A DNA stretch of 64,000 bases from Pempheris klunzingeri (lineage: Eukaryota > Chordata > Actinopteri > Acropomatiformes > Pempheridae). A program made the position numbers and the translations under genes. The first letter of the stretch is position 1. Each line of letters opens with the position of its first letter. Under the pieces are notes generated by a model that ran no database searches, was not told the DNA's origin, and was given only the letters and a program-made list of their open reading frames with translations. Below are positions 46,101-59,493 of this stretch, in pieces. The DNA lies in assembly GCF_042242105.1 (NCBI RefSeq), contig NC_092029.1:19454885-19518884 (forward strand). Direction: 5' to 3'.

Positions 46101-49100
46101 TCTGCTGCAGAGCCCTCCTTTCCCGGCTGTGCACATATTATGCCGGCTGGTGTCGTTTCCTGTCAGGACGCTTTCTATTGCTCCTCTGAAGAAGTTAACA
46201 TTAACTTATCGTGACAATTTTGCTCCCATAAGTATTTCTTTCCTAAGCTTTCTGGAAATGGCAGTATTGGATGTGAGTCCTGGAGCGTAGAAAGTGAAAT
46301 GGCTTATGGGGAAGGTCAGGGTTAAGCAGAGACAGTGACTCATTAGTATCACCAACCAAGATGTTAGTAGTTCTGACTTGGTGATATATACTGTAAGCAG
46401 CAGCCAATAACTTTCTTTACAGGCCCATAATGCACGTTTAACCTTCAGCAGAGCACGACCCCTCCACATTCACAGGCAAATAATGTATGGGTCAGGGGTC
46501 TCGGCGTAGATTTGGTTTCCTGCACAGAGTTGATAAATGAAAATACATAATCCAGCTCACAGGACGAGAGACGGCCAGTCTGCAGGTCTGCAAACTCTCA
46601 TCCTCACTCACCAATCTGCCTTAGTCTGGAAAATCTCCAACCAGCGCCAACCCCGCACAGATTAACCCAGATCATGTGACGAGTATGCTTATGTCTACCG
46701 TTTACCATCATGCACTCTTCCCTCACACACACAGCATGCATTCACCAAGTAGTAAAGCACCACAGTCCACATGAAGATCAAGATCGGGATCTTCAGGATC
46801 AGATCGCAGACTTCAGATAGTGAGAGTTTTGTGGGAGTTTATTTTTGAGGATTAATTTGATTATTTCTATAATCATCAAGCCTCAGCTATCAATCACGTG
46901 TCTATCAGCCACCCTCAATTCTAACAGTCAGATATTTCAGATCGAATAGCGAACGTTTGGTTGTTCAGTCCACCAGGGAGGCAATTCTATGCTCAAGTGG
47001 TCACAACAGGAGGCAGATGGCCAGCTGTTAATCTCTGCCAAGCTCTGTAATGTGGATTACAAAATCAACTATCTTGGCTCGGAACCTCCCAGCACTCGCC
47101 AAAAATTACGAGGTCTTGCTCAGCAGTATTAGTGCTCGTAATTGGCAGCCTGTTATCCCTTTAAATACACATCTTGTACTGTGGCAGCTGGTGCCACTTT
47201 GACTTGATTGGACAGCCAACGGTAATTACATCCCCGAACACCCACTAACAACACACACACACACAAATGATGACATGTACTGTATGGATCCAGTTCTGTC
47301 ACGTCACTGTAACCCCCCACCTCCGTGAGTAACCTGTTTGGATGTGTTACTTTTCCAGATTAAAAACGCATTGTATATAAAATGCATATTGTGAAACTGA
47401 GGTGATACATTTGAATTTGTTTTCACTTTCAGGACAATTTTCAGGACTTTCTTTTTGGTGAGTAACACTTGATAATACTGTACACACAAATGTAGTTGCC
47501 ACCGAGGGAGACACCGTTGCCACAGCAGAGACATTTTGACGCGCATAGGTGTTATTAATGGCATCAACGCCGACTCATTTCCCCTTAAGTGCCTCCACAG
47601 CCATGACAGTGGGCCAGCGGGCACAATACCAGGACTCTGAGACAAGTGGAATTCTAATTCTCCAGCCACTCTCTCCTGCCTGGAGTAACCCCGTCCCATT
47701 CTCCTCATTAGTGCCTCAGGATATTTACTGGCTCTTGTTCTCTGCCAGATTGTCTCATTTGCACCTGTCTACTTCAGTTCCAGCTTTTTTTTTTGGGCTT
47801 TGCTGCCCAATCTTCTGTCTCACTCAGGGATTAATGATTGCCCCTTGTGGATAACCTTGCCTTGTTTGCTTGTCTACCTCCCTTTTGACTTCAGCAAACT
47901 CAAAAGTTTTTGTCTTCTGTTTGCACGGTGGCATATCAAAGAGACTTCAGACTGGATTTATTTCTCTAGGGGAGGTTAGGTGATTTTAATTTTACCTGCG
48001 CTGGTCAGTGATTTTAACCCCATTTGATGTGCAAATGTTTGTGACAGAAATAATTAGTTGGAGTTAACTGAACATGCAGGTCCTTCTATGACTTAAGGCC
48101 AGTTCAGGGATACACTTTGCATAATCTGGGTACTGCACTGAAGGATAATAATTAAAGGGGAAGCATGTATTCTTTGCTACACTAGCCGACAGCCCATTAT
48201 CCCGAAATCCCAATCGATTGAAAAGTCACATTGGATCAAAAGCCCATTTATGTGACAGCCCCGTCACCTTGGGCTTTAACCTTGTAGACTGTTTCTTTCT
48301 AACCTAACCTGCATCTCCAGAGAAACTTAACAACAAAATACAATACAGCAGAATAGCCTCACCTTGTAGCCTAAATCTAATGACTCACTTTAAACAATTG
48401 GGATGTCTTGCTTGCTCAAACTGTGAAGCGTCCCCTAAAATCACATCAATCTGCCCAGCAATTATGTGCAACCCCTCCAGCTCTAATACGGGTCGCCAGA
48501 TACAGACAGTGAGCACAGGTCTTAGTATGGGTCTCTATACAGGCCCCACACCTGGCAGCCTCACTGTGATGACTGTGAAGTCTGTTGTTCACCACGTAAC
48601 AGTACTAACAGTTGTATGTCACTCTTGGGTTGAAGGCACATAAATGTTTTTCCCAAAATGTTGAACAATTCATTCAAGCCATTTCAAGTTGTTTCTCAGA
48701 TGCTGAGGGTTGGGCCCCGCTGATAGAGGGGAAATTACCTGAGGCTGTAGAGGACTTTGCCATCTGGGTAAACCCGCAGCATGACGTTGTCAGTGGTGGT
48801 GTCGTGGGTGAAGGACTTCTTAGAGTGGACAAAAAACATGTCAGGCACCCAGATTTTCTTCACCAGACGGCCATCGAAGGTCATGCTCTGGTTGTTGTTG
48901 CTTTTGAAGGACAGACGCTCATCTTTCCAGTAGTGTCTCAGATACAGGGTCATGGTGAAATCCTTTAACAAGGAAATACATGTCTGTTAGAGCACTACCT
49001 CAACTAACAGCATGAATGAATCGTCTTCCTGTGATTCACACATACCATATCGACCTCTGAAATAGCATCCAAACTTTCAACCTGAACATCCACTCCAACG

Positions 49101-52100
49101 GGTACTGCAGGCCCTGGAAAAGCATACAGCAGTTTACGAGGATGCATGAACCTGTATAGTTTTGACACGAGTGTTTTAAAATACAACAGCGGACAGTAGG
49201 AGTGCAGATGTAGCCCAGGTGCCTCATTCGGAACTGCCTGGATTATCTGTGTTTATTTGGAGGTTGTGACTCCTTTTTATGCCAATCCGTTTGCTTCAAA
49301 CAATGACTTCTGCTCTCTTTCATCCAAATCCCCATAAAAGCAGGGTACAGATTTCCCTACAAATGGCACGGAGCCAGCGGAATGAGTACTCTAATCCTAA
49401 CCGACATCACAGTGCAAGATGTTTTTTTCTCATCTTTTCACTTTTTTTTTAAACAGATTCTCTATATTCTCAAAAGGGGAAAAACGAAAAAAAAAAAATC
49501 ACAAAAAAAATCACACAGCCTTCTTTGAATTCTCCTGATACACAGATCTGAGGCTATACTTAGTGTGAGCCATCTTGCTGCTCCAAGTACCAAGGTCTTA
49601 CCTTTGTCATGACTACGTTTATGGAATATATATTTCAAAGGAGTAAGCACACTGAAGCTTAATATCCAGCGTGTGTTGACATCTAGTGGTTGCTGCAGTA
49701 ACACTTCACAGTGCACCTCAGTGCATTATGTTCTATTATATTATATTATATTATATATATATTATATATAGTCTGTCAAAAGGACACACCTTCTCATTCA
49801 ATGGTTTTTCTTTGTTTGTCTTATTTTCTACATTGTAGATTAATATTGCAGACATCAAAACTAAGAAGGAACACATATGGAATTATGCAGTAATGTAGAA
49901 ACATGTAAAGACCATCCGCTCACCGTTTCTGCATCTCACAAACACATGGCGGGTGGAAACAAAAGTCTCAGACCAAAGTACAGATTTCCACTGGTCTAAT
50001 GTCCATTGTAATGCCACAGTTGTGGCTTCTTTGCAGCAGTTTGACCACGAAGGCCTGATGCACGCAGTTTACGCTTAACAGCTGATGTTGAGACGTGTCT
50101 AATACTTGAACTCTGTGAAGCATTTATGTGGACTCGGATCTGAGGTGCTGTTAATTTGCAGTTTCTGAAGCTGGTAACTCTAATGAACTGATCCTCTGCA
50201 GCTGCAGAGGTAACTCTTGTTTTCTGGAGGTGGTCCTCATAAGAGCCAGTTTCATCAGAGCGTTTGATGGTTTTTTGTGACTGCACTTGATTGTCTGACC
50301 TTCATGTCTTAAAGTAATGATGGACTGAAATTTCTTTTTACTTGAGTACAGTCCAGTATTCAAATAGGGCTGTTCACGGGATAGAACTATGTACCAACCC
50401 TACCTCTGCACGATACAACTGACGGTCTCAAACACATTAAGAAAGCAAAAATTCCACAAATGAACTCTTTTGTTAACTGACAAGGCACACGTGTTAATTG
50501 AAAACCAGTTTCCAGATGATGACCTCATTAAGCTGATGTGTTCCTTCATAGTTTTAATGGCGTCAATATTAAACCAGAGAAAATAATTTTAAAAAAGTAG
50601 AAAGAAAACCATCGAATGTGAATGTATATATTCTTTTCAGGAACTCGATGTGAGGTTTAATACTTATGGAGGAAATGCAAGTGTGAGATTCTGAAAAGTG
50701 CACAGACTGTGAGAGCTGCTAATGTGGCAGATTAAGACGGGAGTTATTGAGACATAAAGCTACAGACTGTGGCCGCTTGGTAATTAATCACTGGCCCACA
50801 GCAGCATGGTTCAGAGATAATCCTACTCTGTTATGTCATCTCTACAAGCCAGTGACTGTCACTTCTACATTCGGACGAGCGTATAGACGGGGTGGCTCGG
50901 GCTGGGGTTTTACTGTGAGGTCTAAAAGGTCTAAGGTAACAAAAGGTCGGTCACTAATGACTGTCTGGTCACTGAATTAAGACTGAAGCATCTTTCAGCA
51001 GAGACCACAGTCTGTTGGCTGCCTTTCTGACAAGCAGGTTCATTTAGATGATGAAGATGGACTGCCTTACCTCCAAATCCTGGTCGCATTGTAAAGTCAT
51101 GGTCGTCTATCCTCAGCAGCTGCTCCGATGTGGTGCCCCAGGCTTTAGTTATATCTGGATTCCTCTTGAATATGGGGCTTTTGGGAAACAACATACTGAG
51201 TGTTTATCTATGTACTACTACATGTGAAGTTTATGGTCTCCAGGAAAAATGAACAATTTCACGTTAACGTTACATTCAGTCATGTCAATCCCTCAGTGCA
51301 ATTACTGAATGAAACCTTTTATGCTTTTATGCCGTCTAGCTGATCCGGTCGTTCCAACAGTTTTCACATCGTGAATAGTATGTCCTCACTCCGCATTATG
51401 GCTGCTGAATCTAAATTTGATCCCCTTTGATGTTGAAAACATATCAACTGAGAGCCACAGGGTTTTAAGGTCTCCTAAAACATCTGCTAATCACCTTTCA
51501 GCTGCTTTTTTTCCCCCAATCTTTCCAATTTGGTTCAGTTTTCGTTAGCCTGTTGGCTCACTGTTGTGTTTTTGGCTGAGTGGATGTAGGCTAATAGAAG
51601 AATTCTTCCGCAGCACTGTTGCAACGTGTGGTTACGTGTTTCCTCAGCTAAGGCCGGTTTGGCCTCTGTCCTCATCCGATGGGATGCCTTACTACAGTTA
51701 AGATCACATTGGTCCCCATTTTGCATGCTTTCACGCACTGAACTGCTGCCACATGATTGGCTGATTGGATGTCTCCATTAATGCGCAGGCGTACACCTGG
51801 CCGGATACATCAGTAAGGCGAGTGGGGGCAAATGTTTGCAGATTGGCCCCCTGTTGACCCCCCAACTTCCAGCCCTGTCTGCATTCCTTATGCCATCTTC
51901 AAGCTACCACAGAGCGGATTATACTTGGCCCCATCCCCACTGTGGTATGTATGAGTAATTAAGATATATAGATAAATAATTAAGGTCTTCAAAGTAGATG
52001 GTGACACACTCTGCTGATGAATCTGACATATCACACAGACACACAGACGGGATTCTAACCCTACCCTAATAACTCTAATGACAGTAATGCAGATTCAGTA

Positions 52101-55100
52101 AATTGCTATTACTGCTACATTTACTAATGCTTCTCCTGAGCCTTGTGCTATTTAGCAGTTATTCAAGGGTTATCCCTCCCGCTAGCCCCACTAGTGTGAT
52201 TTTGACCACTGTAGCTGGTTGTCATCGTTTTGACTTTATGCAGCACGGGCATATAATCTTATGAATTTCCTAATTCTGAAGGATAAGAATGGATTATATT
52301 GGGCTTAGTAAAATACACAAAAGCAGCCCATCCTCCTCACTAGATACTGCAAACAATAGCGTGATTAAAATGTTGACCATGTGCCTCTAAGTCCGGTCAC
52401 GCCGCTTTAATCTCTCCCACTATAAGATTCTCCTGTGTATCCTCTGTCACCGCTCTCAGTGGACCGAACACACACAAAGCATACCTGCCAATCTTGCGAC
52501 CAGATCCTTCCATTTCTCTTTTTGATCTGGAAGAGGGAAAAAAAAAAAAACGTGATGTGATTTTATGCAATGTTAGACAGCACTGACTATAAATGGGTTC
52601 ATCTTGAAAGTAAGAAACAGAAAAGAAAAGATTTTGGAAGTCTGCGACGTGATGGCATCTCTCTTCTTCTTTAAACAGCTAAAAGCATGTATGCTCAACA
52701 AAAGAGGAAAAAAAACAAACAATCATCAAATTCACCACAAGTTTGTTCTAAACATCTGAAGCTGGAGTGGTGAGTAGATGAAGGCAGGACAGAAGTGTGT
52801 GCTTTAAATAAATCCCAGGACACAAACTAATCTGGACTCGCTTCCCAGATGCCTATGGGATAATAGATAACATCATCAGCATAAATGTTTTAATTTTCTA
52901 ACCATACACTGAGAGGCTCTCCTGAAAATGACAGACTGCTGAGTTTTATCGCGTCCGTCTACTGAGCTACCTCAGGTGGTACGCTCTGGATAGCAGGGGA
53001 TTGTAGCATGACTGAGAAATTCTGCACACTCATCATACTGATAATATTACGTCAACCTCCATGACATTCTTTTTACCACCATCAGACTAAGGATTAAAAG
53101 AAAATCTAAATTTAACATGTGGCATATGGCTGTAATTTACTCAGTATGATGGTCAGTGATGATGGATCCTTTCCATTGGCCACGCCATGAACTTTCTTGT
53201 TCAGTTTTGCCAACAATAATCTAACTAGCTGAACACATTTGTGCGATCAAGAGGACTGCTTGACAGCGTTCATACTTTGAAATGGACTACAGAGACCATA
53301 CTAACGTAAAAAAAAAAAGAAGAAATCCCCTACATAACTGTATAATTCATCCAGTGTTAGTCAAGTGCAGGCCTGTTTTTTAGTTCTAGAAGTGCACATA
53401 CATTTGTGTACACTTCATACCGCTCAAATCTTTTTCTGAAACCATGTTGCAAAAAATCCACAGTACACATTGTGGTATTTATGTAGGTCACAGCTAACCA
53501 GAACATCAGAGATTTTCTATTTTTGCATCAGTTTTTGTTGACATTTTGTGTTCATCACTGTCTTGTTTCAGCACTGCACTTTCTGCAGCACACTGTGCTT
53601 TGCAATACTGTCCTCACAAGAAAGACAACAGCATTGGTCACTTGTTCAAACACCTAAAACAATCTATCTTTACTGTCCACGTCATGTACTTTCCTGCAGT
53701 CTCACCATCAGCTGTGCCCACAATAATCTAACTGGCACGCCGTATTGAAATCTGCTGACCACATTCATTCTATCACAAAGAATGAACCCCCTTTTAATCT
53801 GATCATCACCTCATGACTTTTCCCTTTTGCGCCTCTCTCATGATGAATGTTACATTGTTATTCCCACTATTGGCAGGGTTCTGAAGCTGTATTCACGAAA
53901 GCAAATTTAAGAGGTGCCAATATTTCATTCATACAAAGTCACTGGAAACACATTTTCTTTGTGGGTGAAGCTGAAGACATTTGCATTTAAATATTAAAAA
54001 TCAAACAAAAAGAATTTATCCCATCCTGACTCATAATCATGAATGTACAGGAATGATGAGAAAAAGAAAGATTAGACAAAAAAAATGACCAAAGATATGT
54101 CAAATGTAAAAGATTACTGTGAAAACTGTGAGGAAAAGCAGTTCACTCTGGTTGTCTCCATCTTATTGTGTGATATAACAAACATTAGAGTCTAGTGGCT
54201 GCTAGCAGCTTCAGAATCGTGTCTTAATTAAGTCATTTAGAGTTTTTTCTGTCTTGGAGCTGAATATGAACGTCACGTTCCGAAGAATGCAACAGTGTGT
54301 TTTTACCTCAACTCGTCAGCTTGGACGCAGTGAAACTGTCAAGTGATTAAACATGTGCTTGAGGATAGGCTATGGATGTCAAAGAGCTGATGAGCTGTCT
54401 GGTTTACTTCACAGCCTTTGAACCTAAAGCTGAGTTGACTTGAGGATACTGATTAGTTTAAGACCGGACAGCTTGTCGTGCATTAAAATGGGCAGTAGTG
54501 AAATACTAAGAAGCCAAGAAATGACTTTTTACCAACAAGTGTAAAAAAGAGATTCCCTACACAGCTGTGTCAGTTTCTTTCTAGTTGAATGAACATGCAT
54601 ATTGCAGACACTTCATAAGGCTAAAATCTGTTTTCTGAAATCCTGGTTCAAAACAGCTTTAGTAGTAGAAGTGGTTCAGGTGTTTCAGAACTTCCACAGC
54701 TAACCAGGAAACCAGTGGGTTTTAATTTTTGCTTGAAATCTGCTAACACGCTACTTTTTTTTTTTTATTTCAGCACTTCTCAGAAACCACTTTGCACTAC
54801 TGTTAATGCAAGAAAAACAACAGTACTGGTCATTTCCTCAAACACCTACAGCCATCTCTGTGTAATTCTAGTTAGTTATAGATATAACTTTATTATAGTG
54901 CTGCAAACATCTGTGACTCTGACATGGGAACTGGTAATGTTATTTTATTTTTTTTTTACCCATGACCACAATCTTTCCCTGATCTTAACCAAATAGTTGT
55001 AGTTGACTAACGATTAAGATAAAACTCGTCACTCGTCCCCAGAGAGGAACGGTTGTTGCAGCAGCACAAGGACAGAAAGTAAAGATAAATACAGAAAGTA

Positions 55101-58100
55101 AAAGATAGATAATAAGAGATACATTACACTAAGATGAGAATAGAAAATAAAAAATAAAGACTATACAAGAGCAATTAACCCTTTAACCTTCATTTGGACT
55201 CACTATATCTTATTGAAAACATCTCAAACGTTCGGTAGAGGCCAATATTTCAAAAAATATGGGGTCTGTTCATTAAAAAAACATTGACTTTTGTTATTAG
55301 TGCCCCAAGGAAATAAAAAACTATAAAGAATAAATTTTTTCATTGCTTTTTTTCTTGCTGCTGCAACAGGCTGCCTACTGGTCAGCGCCTGGGAGTGCTC
55401 GATGATATCTGAGTCAGATCTGACAACACTACCTGGATCATTTTGGAAGGTAATGACAAAAAAAATCATACCTCTGAGTGTGCTGGAAGCTTATTCGGGC
55501 TTATTATTTGTCAGAGGAAATGTAGAATGTAGGTGAGCCTCCGACTAACACAAAAAGCCTTGAAATCCTTTACTGATGTTAATGACAATGTGCAGATGGG
55601 TCCCAGGCTGCGCTGAGCTCAGTGCAGTTTCATTGTTTTACTGCGAAGTATGAGCTCTCTCGCCATCTCTACATTCCCTGGTCCACATGTCTGCTTGGAT
55701 TTCTCCAGCCCTCTGCAAAGCTGATTCAAAGCTATGGATTCATGAGTTCCATGTGTGCCAGCTGCTGTCGTTGCCAAACATTTAAAACACGGCACTCCAT
55801 GTACACCCGAGGATTTTCCACGGGAGAGCAATAGGTCACTATATAGAACAGCGAGGTACTAAGCCTCTCATTTTCAAAACCGTATCTTCTGACAGATGCA
55901 CGGCACAATGACAATATAACGTGTTTTTATATTTGTGCTTTACTAAAGAACAGATTTAATTGCTGGCGGGGACTTCCGCCCAGCCAACCTTTCCCAAAGC
56001 CACAACAATAGCAATAATTCAGAAAGCACATTAACACGCTTAGATTACAGGTTACATAATCAGAGTAAGTGATTTTTCTAAACAGAAACATGTCACCTTT
56101 TGCTGCTGTCAGCTAAAAACAGTGCTTTGATTACCAGGCATGCTCTGTCCTGAGTCTGCACCACCTCAGCTGACAGCAACGTACAGTAAACAAGTCAAGT
56201 CCGCTCTGTCCCTGAAGTGGGCCAAAGTCCGGATATACTGGTGCCATTTGGTTGTATGTTGGAGACATAAAGACGAGACAACAGCAGCGTCCTGGAAATC
56301 ACAATTGTTCCTATTTACTCGTGTTAAAAACGATTTCATGGTAGATCTGAGTTGAAAAATGTGGGAAGCCGAATAGATGTAAACCTTGCTCCTATCAAGA
56401 GGAAGATAAGCATCTTTTCTTTTGCAAGATTACCAACCAATATCATTTCAGCTGCCTTGGGGCCCTGTACGCTCAGGGGCCTCAAAGGCTCCAGGTTCGC
56501 TCTCTGGGTCCAGTGATATTGATTTATTCATTAATATAAACCTACAATGTTGTAATCTTGATGCTATGTCTTGTAGAGAGGTCTTGTGTCTAGGTGCAGT
56601 GCGTTTAATACCGAATGACATTTATGCATACGTCCAATAATATTCTTATATGACAATATTAGTCAATATTACTCAAATAATTGTACAAAAGTCCACTTGT
56701 AATAGTTCAATTGGCTTAACGTAGAAACAAACTATGTCCATTAATGTGCAGAGCTGAACAGGGGCCCCGGGGCCTGCAGGCAGGTCGTGATGCAATCCCC
56801 AAATAAGAACATTACGTCATCACGACAGAAGCCCGGCAGAAAAGCGGCAAATCTGTTTGATTCATCACAAACAAATGCAACAGTGTCACATGCACGCTCC
56901 ACAACTGGGCTCCACGACGAGGCAAAAGGCAAATCTGACACCTGACAAACCTGCCAAACCGGTGACTGGGTCTCGTTTTTTTTGGTCAAGGTTCGTTACA
57001 GCTTTCAACCGCATCTCAAGGCCTTCAGTCAGCCCTCGTGGTCCTTCATCAGGAAATCAGCAGATTGATGGTAGTGTTGGATTATTCTCTTAAACTGTTA
57101 TTTCTGAGGTCTGATGCTTGATTAGCAATCAGACGACAAAGACGACATGTGAGAGATGGTGTGAGTACAGGCACGTGAGGCTCACACAACAGCAACAGAC
57201 TTCAAATAGAATCTTGGATTGTGCGACTCATTAAACAGTACAAAGAATATTGGATGAATAAATCTGAAGTAGGACTTGTATGAGGCTAAAATTTCAATTC
57301 CACAGCAACTGAGCAAACTCAGTCTGCTGATGAGGACCGTGTGATATGGTTGAAAGCTCCTGAATGACCCTGTAAGTGGACCTTGAGTTGGAATTGTTTT
57401 TTCAAGGTCAAGAATGAATTGCCGGCTGTCAAGAGTTTATGCCGATATTGAAAACATCCTTGAATGAAGATGTACTTTCTTGGAGCTGCTGGATTGATCT
57501 GACTCGTTCAAGAACCCTCATACTTGTTTTATTAATATAACTCATATTTGTTTTATTAATATAAATTCTATATTTAGAATTTAAGTTTATGTTCTTTATT
57601 TGCAATGTGCACGACAATTGAGGTGAGGCAGTCATTGGCAATGAACTGTTTGTTCGCTTACACTTGTTTATTTCAGTGAACTTTGTAAAGCACTATGAGA
57701 CACTCTGTTGTGGTATTGGGCTATACAAATAAACTGAATTGAATTGAATTGAATTGAATTGAATTGAATTGAATTGAATTGAATCGAATCATGTAAATAT
57801 CTAATCTAAACCAAGAAGAAGAAGTTAGAATATAGGAATAAGATTAGATTAGATACTGCAAAAACATGGTGTAACAGTGCCATGCTAAAAATTAATGACT
57901 ACAATTCTAAAACGATTTAATTCACAAGATTTAATAATTCAAAATGATGTTTAGGTTCATGCGTATTTACGCACGGGCACATCAGAAGTCAGCCAAGCCT
58001 CTCCTGCATCTCCACCATAATGAACTCACCTGACGTGCCTGTATGGCTGCAGTTTTTGACATGTTTGACGCGTCTGCCCGGACACACCAACCATCCAGAG

Positions 58101-58133
58101 CAGCAGGTTGAGCAGCACCACATCCGTGTGCAT
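43198..58133 (-). CDS. gabrr1: Gamma-aminobutyric acid receptor subunit rho-1
   Basis: Ten exons on the minus strand: 58133-58030, 52526-52485, 51177-51071, 49113-49046, 48962-48739, 45336-45254, 44963-44823, 44737-44585, 44063-43867, 43485-43198; 1407 nt, 468 aa. All junctions are GT-AG and in phase. The start MHTDVVLLNLLLWMVG is a signal peptide (cleavage expected near residue 19). SEQLLRIDDHDFTMRPGFGG opens the ligand-binding domain; the Cys-loop is CSMDLSRFPLDTQTC; M1 HIFFFLLQTYFPATLMVML; M2 VPLGITTVLTMSTIITGV; M3 IYLWVSFVFVFLSVIEYAA; a loop with LPCTCG and YSMPEENGVKRERMLVQL; M4 ends WSIYS. The product is a pentameric GABA-gated chloride channel subunit of the bicuculline-insensitive rho class, typical of retina. 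The rho1 call rests on the M3-M4 loop and on pm20d2 next door; rho2 has a different loop. Introns carry a Tc1 relic and a 41-bp palindrome. Confidence 0.93.
43793..43833. repeat. Perfect palindrome, 20-bp arms, 1-nt spacer
   Basis: ATATATATATATGATATTAA is followed by A and its exact inverse. It lies 34 nt downstream of the gabrr1 exon 9 donor in the last intron, so the pre-mRNA can form an AU-rich hairpin close to the splice site. Confidence 0.9.
45337..48738 (-). other. gabrr1 intron 5
   Basis: A 3.4-kb intron. No coding match, RNA gene or clear transposon was recognised; a short (AC)n run lies near 47252. ORFs here are short and without family resemblance. Confidence 0.5.
49770..50560 (-). 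mobile_element. Tc1-like transposon relic in gabrr1 intron 3
   Basis: On the minus strand the ORF from 50286 to about 49996 reads KTIKRSDETGSYEDHLQKTR, then TSAAAEDQFIRVTSFRNCKL and TAPQIRVHINASQSSSIRHV, the N-terminal helix-turn-helix part of fish Tc1 transposases. The sequence around 49785-49890 (GACACACCTTCTCATTCAATG... with CATATGGAATTATGCAG) matches the distal 3' tail of such elements, and 50290-50540 the 5' part (TTAATTGAAAACCAG...). The catalytic part between is missing, so it is an internally deleted copy. Confidence 0.8.
53290..53750. repeat. Dispersed repeat, copy 1 (gabrr1 intron 1)
   Basis: Diverged from the segment at 54540-54975 but sharing ordered blocks: an AAATCCCCTACA-like start, ACACTTCATA, a TTTTCTGAAA...GTTGCAAAA block, CACAGCTAACCAG, TTTCAGCACT, and GGTCACTTGTTCAAACACCT. 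Same orientation. No coding capacity. Confidence 0.6.
54540..54975. repeat. Dispersed repeat, copy 2 (gabrr1 intron 1)
   Basis: The partner of 53290-53750, with the same blocks in the same order (GATTCCCTACACAG, ACACTTCATAAGG, TTTTCTGAAATCCTGGTT, CACAGCTAACCAG, TTTCAGCACT, GGTCATTTCCTCAAACACCT). Either two insertions of an unknown element or an old local duplication. Confidence 0.6.
57650..57790 (+). mobile_element. L2/SINE 3' tail ending in (TGAAT)n
   Basis: TTTGTAAAGCACTATGAGAC followed by GGTATTGGGCTATACAAATAAA and about ten TGAAT repeats (57734-57785) is the typical 3' end of L2-type LINEs and related SINEs in fish. It lies in gabrr1 intron 1, opposite to the gene. Confidence 0.75.
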
Positions 58134-59493
58134 GGTGTCCAAGCGTCCGAGCCCTCTCCAAAAGTCTCAAAACTGCAGGCTTCCCCCGCAACTTTTCCTG
58201 CGCAGGGCGCGCATTCCGCACATGCTCCGCGCCGTAAACATAATGAGAATCTATACATGGATGGCACGGTATTTAATCTCACAGAGGAGGGCGAAGCAAT
58301 TTCGCCTAAACCTACAAATCCTCCACGTCAGATGGATCGGATTTGCTCTCCGTGCACTCGGTGGAGCCTGAGCTGGAACGCAGAGCACGTTTTTTTTCCG
58401 CCTGGTAAGAGCGGAGACCTTCACCCCCACATGCACAGGTGAAAGCGGACAGCTGTGCAAGTCGCAGAAACGCAGGATCTGGCGTGCATGCCTACTCTTG
58501 CATCCACGTGCAATAAGATGATTGATTAGAAGTAGATGAGGAAAAGAACAACATCTGGGGTCAATTTATTTGCTTTTTTTAATTTAAAACTGATGGATCA
58601 TCTTGACCATGGATAATGTATTGATAATGTATCATCTGGTAAATGTTACAATATGACTGATTCATTTGCAGTGTGGATGTATAGCCTGAAACAGAAAAAC
58701 ACCAATTACCAATATGTATAGGAAGTTATGTAAGAGTCTCTTAATCTAGGGAGAGTGTCCATGTACGCTACAGTATAGATGCTGGCTGGGTGTCAGAGGC
58801 TGAGTGCGGCTCTGTCACTCTAGCGCCACATTTTCACATGTGGGGTGAGACTCACTGTACTAGAGTTGGAGTTCTGCCACCTGCTCTGGTCCTCAGCGGA
58901 CCTTCCCAAACTTCACTGTGAAAATAAAATACTTTCCATAATAACCCACGGTAGCATAAGCTGTTTTAACACAGCTTCATTTCCCCACAGATCCTTTACC
59001 AGAGTCTCGTGAATTATGAGATCTCAAGTCAAAGAGAAATTCTGTAAAGACTTTGACAGAATAGATAATGTCTGAATATTATTATATATATATTCTTCAT
59101 CTTCCCTGACATGTCATCTTTATTTGTGGCAGAAATGGGTTTCCATTAAGCATTTGGACCATCAATCACATTAAGGCCAAGGTTCTGTTTTGTAGGCTTT
59201 TTCTCCCAGAGAACAAGACAATCAGTTTTTTTCTGGTGAAATGGAAGACAGAAAGCCCCCCCCACCCCCACCCCCACCTCTGAGCCTGGTTCTGTTCCAG
59301 GTTTCTTCCCGTTAAAGCTGTCAGGACCACTGCTCCTGCCCCTGTCTGTCAGACAGCTGTGTGGGTCACCTGCAATTAATCATCCACCTCCTGCTACTTA
59401 AGTCTGGTTCAGGCATCTGCTCATCGGCAGTATGTCGACTCAGCTACTCTCTCCCAGACCTGCTCCAGCCCCGGCTTCAACCCCTGCTCTGGA
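58134..59493. other. gabrr1 5' flank and intergenic sequence
   Basis: The first 400 bp upstream of the gabrr1 ATG are GC-richer and hold the 5' UTR and promoter; no TATA box was placed. The rest has no gene. A C-rich run lies at 59257-59278, and sequence near 59320-59490 (pyrimidine-rich with CTGCTACTTAAGTCTGGTTC) resembles LTR-type retroelement remains, not assignable further. Confidence 0.4.

Noticed and set aside
55600..55914. Overlapping 60-70 codon ORFs on both strands in gabrr1 intron 1
   Set aside because: They are mutual shadows without family resemblance and lie in intronic sequence.
43198..58133. gabrr2 instead of gabrr1
   Set aside because: The M3-M4 loop (LPCTCG, YSMPEENG, RMLVQL) follows rho1, and pm20d2 is the immediate neighbour as for human GABRR1.
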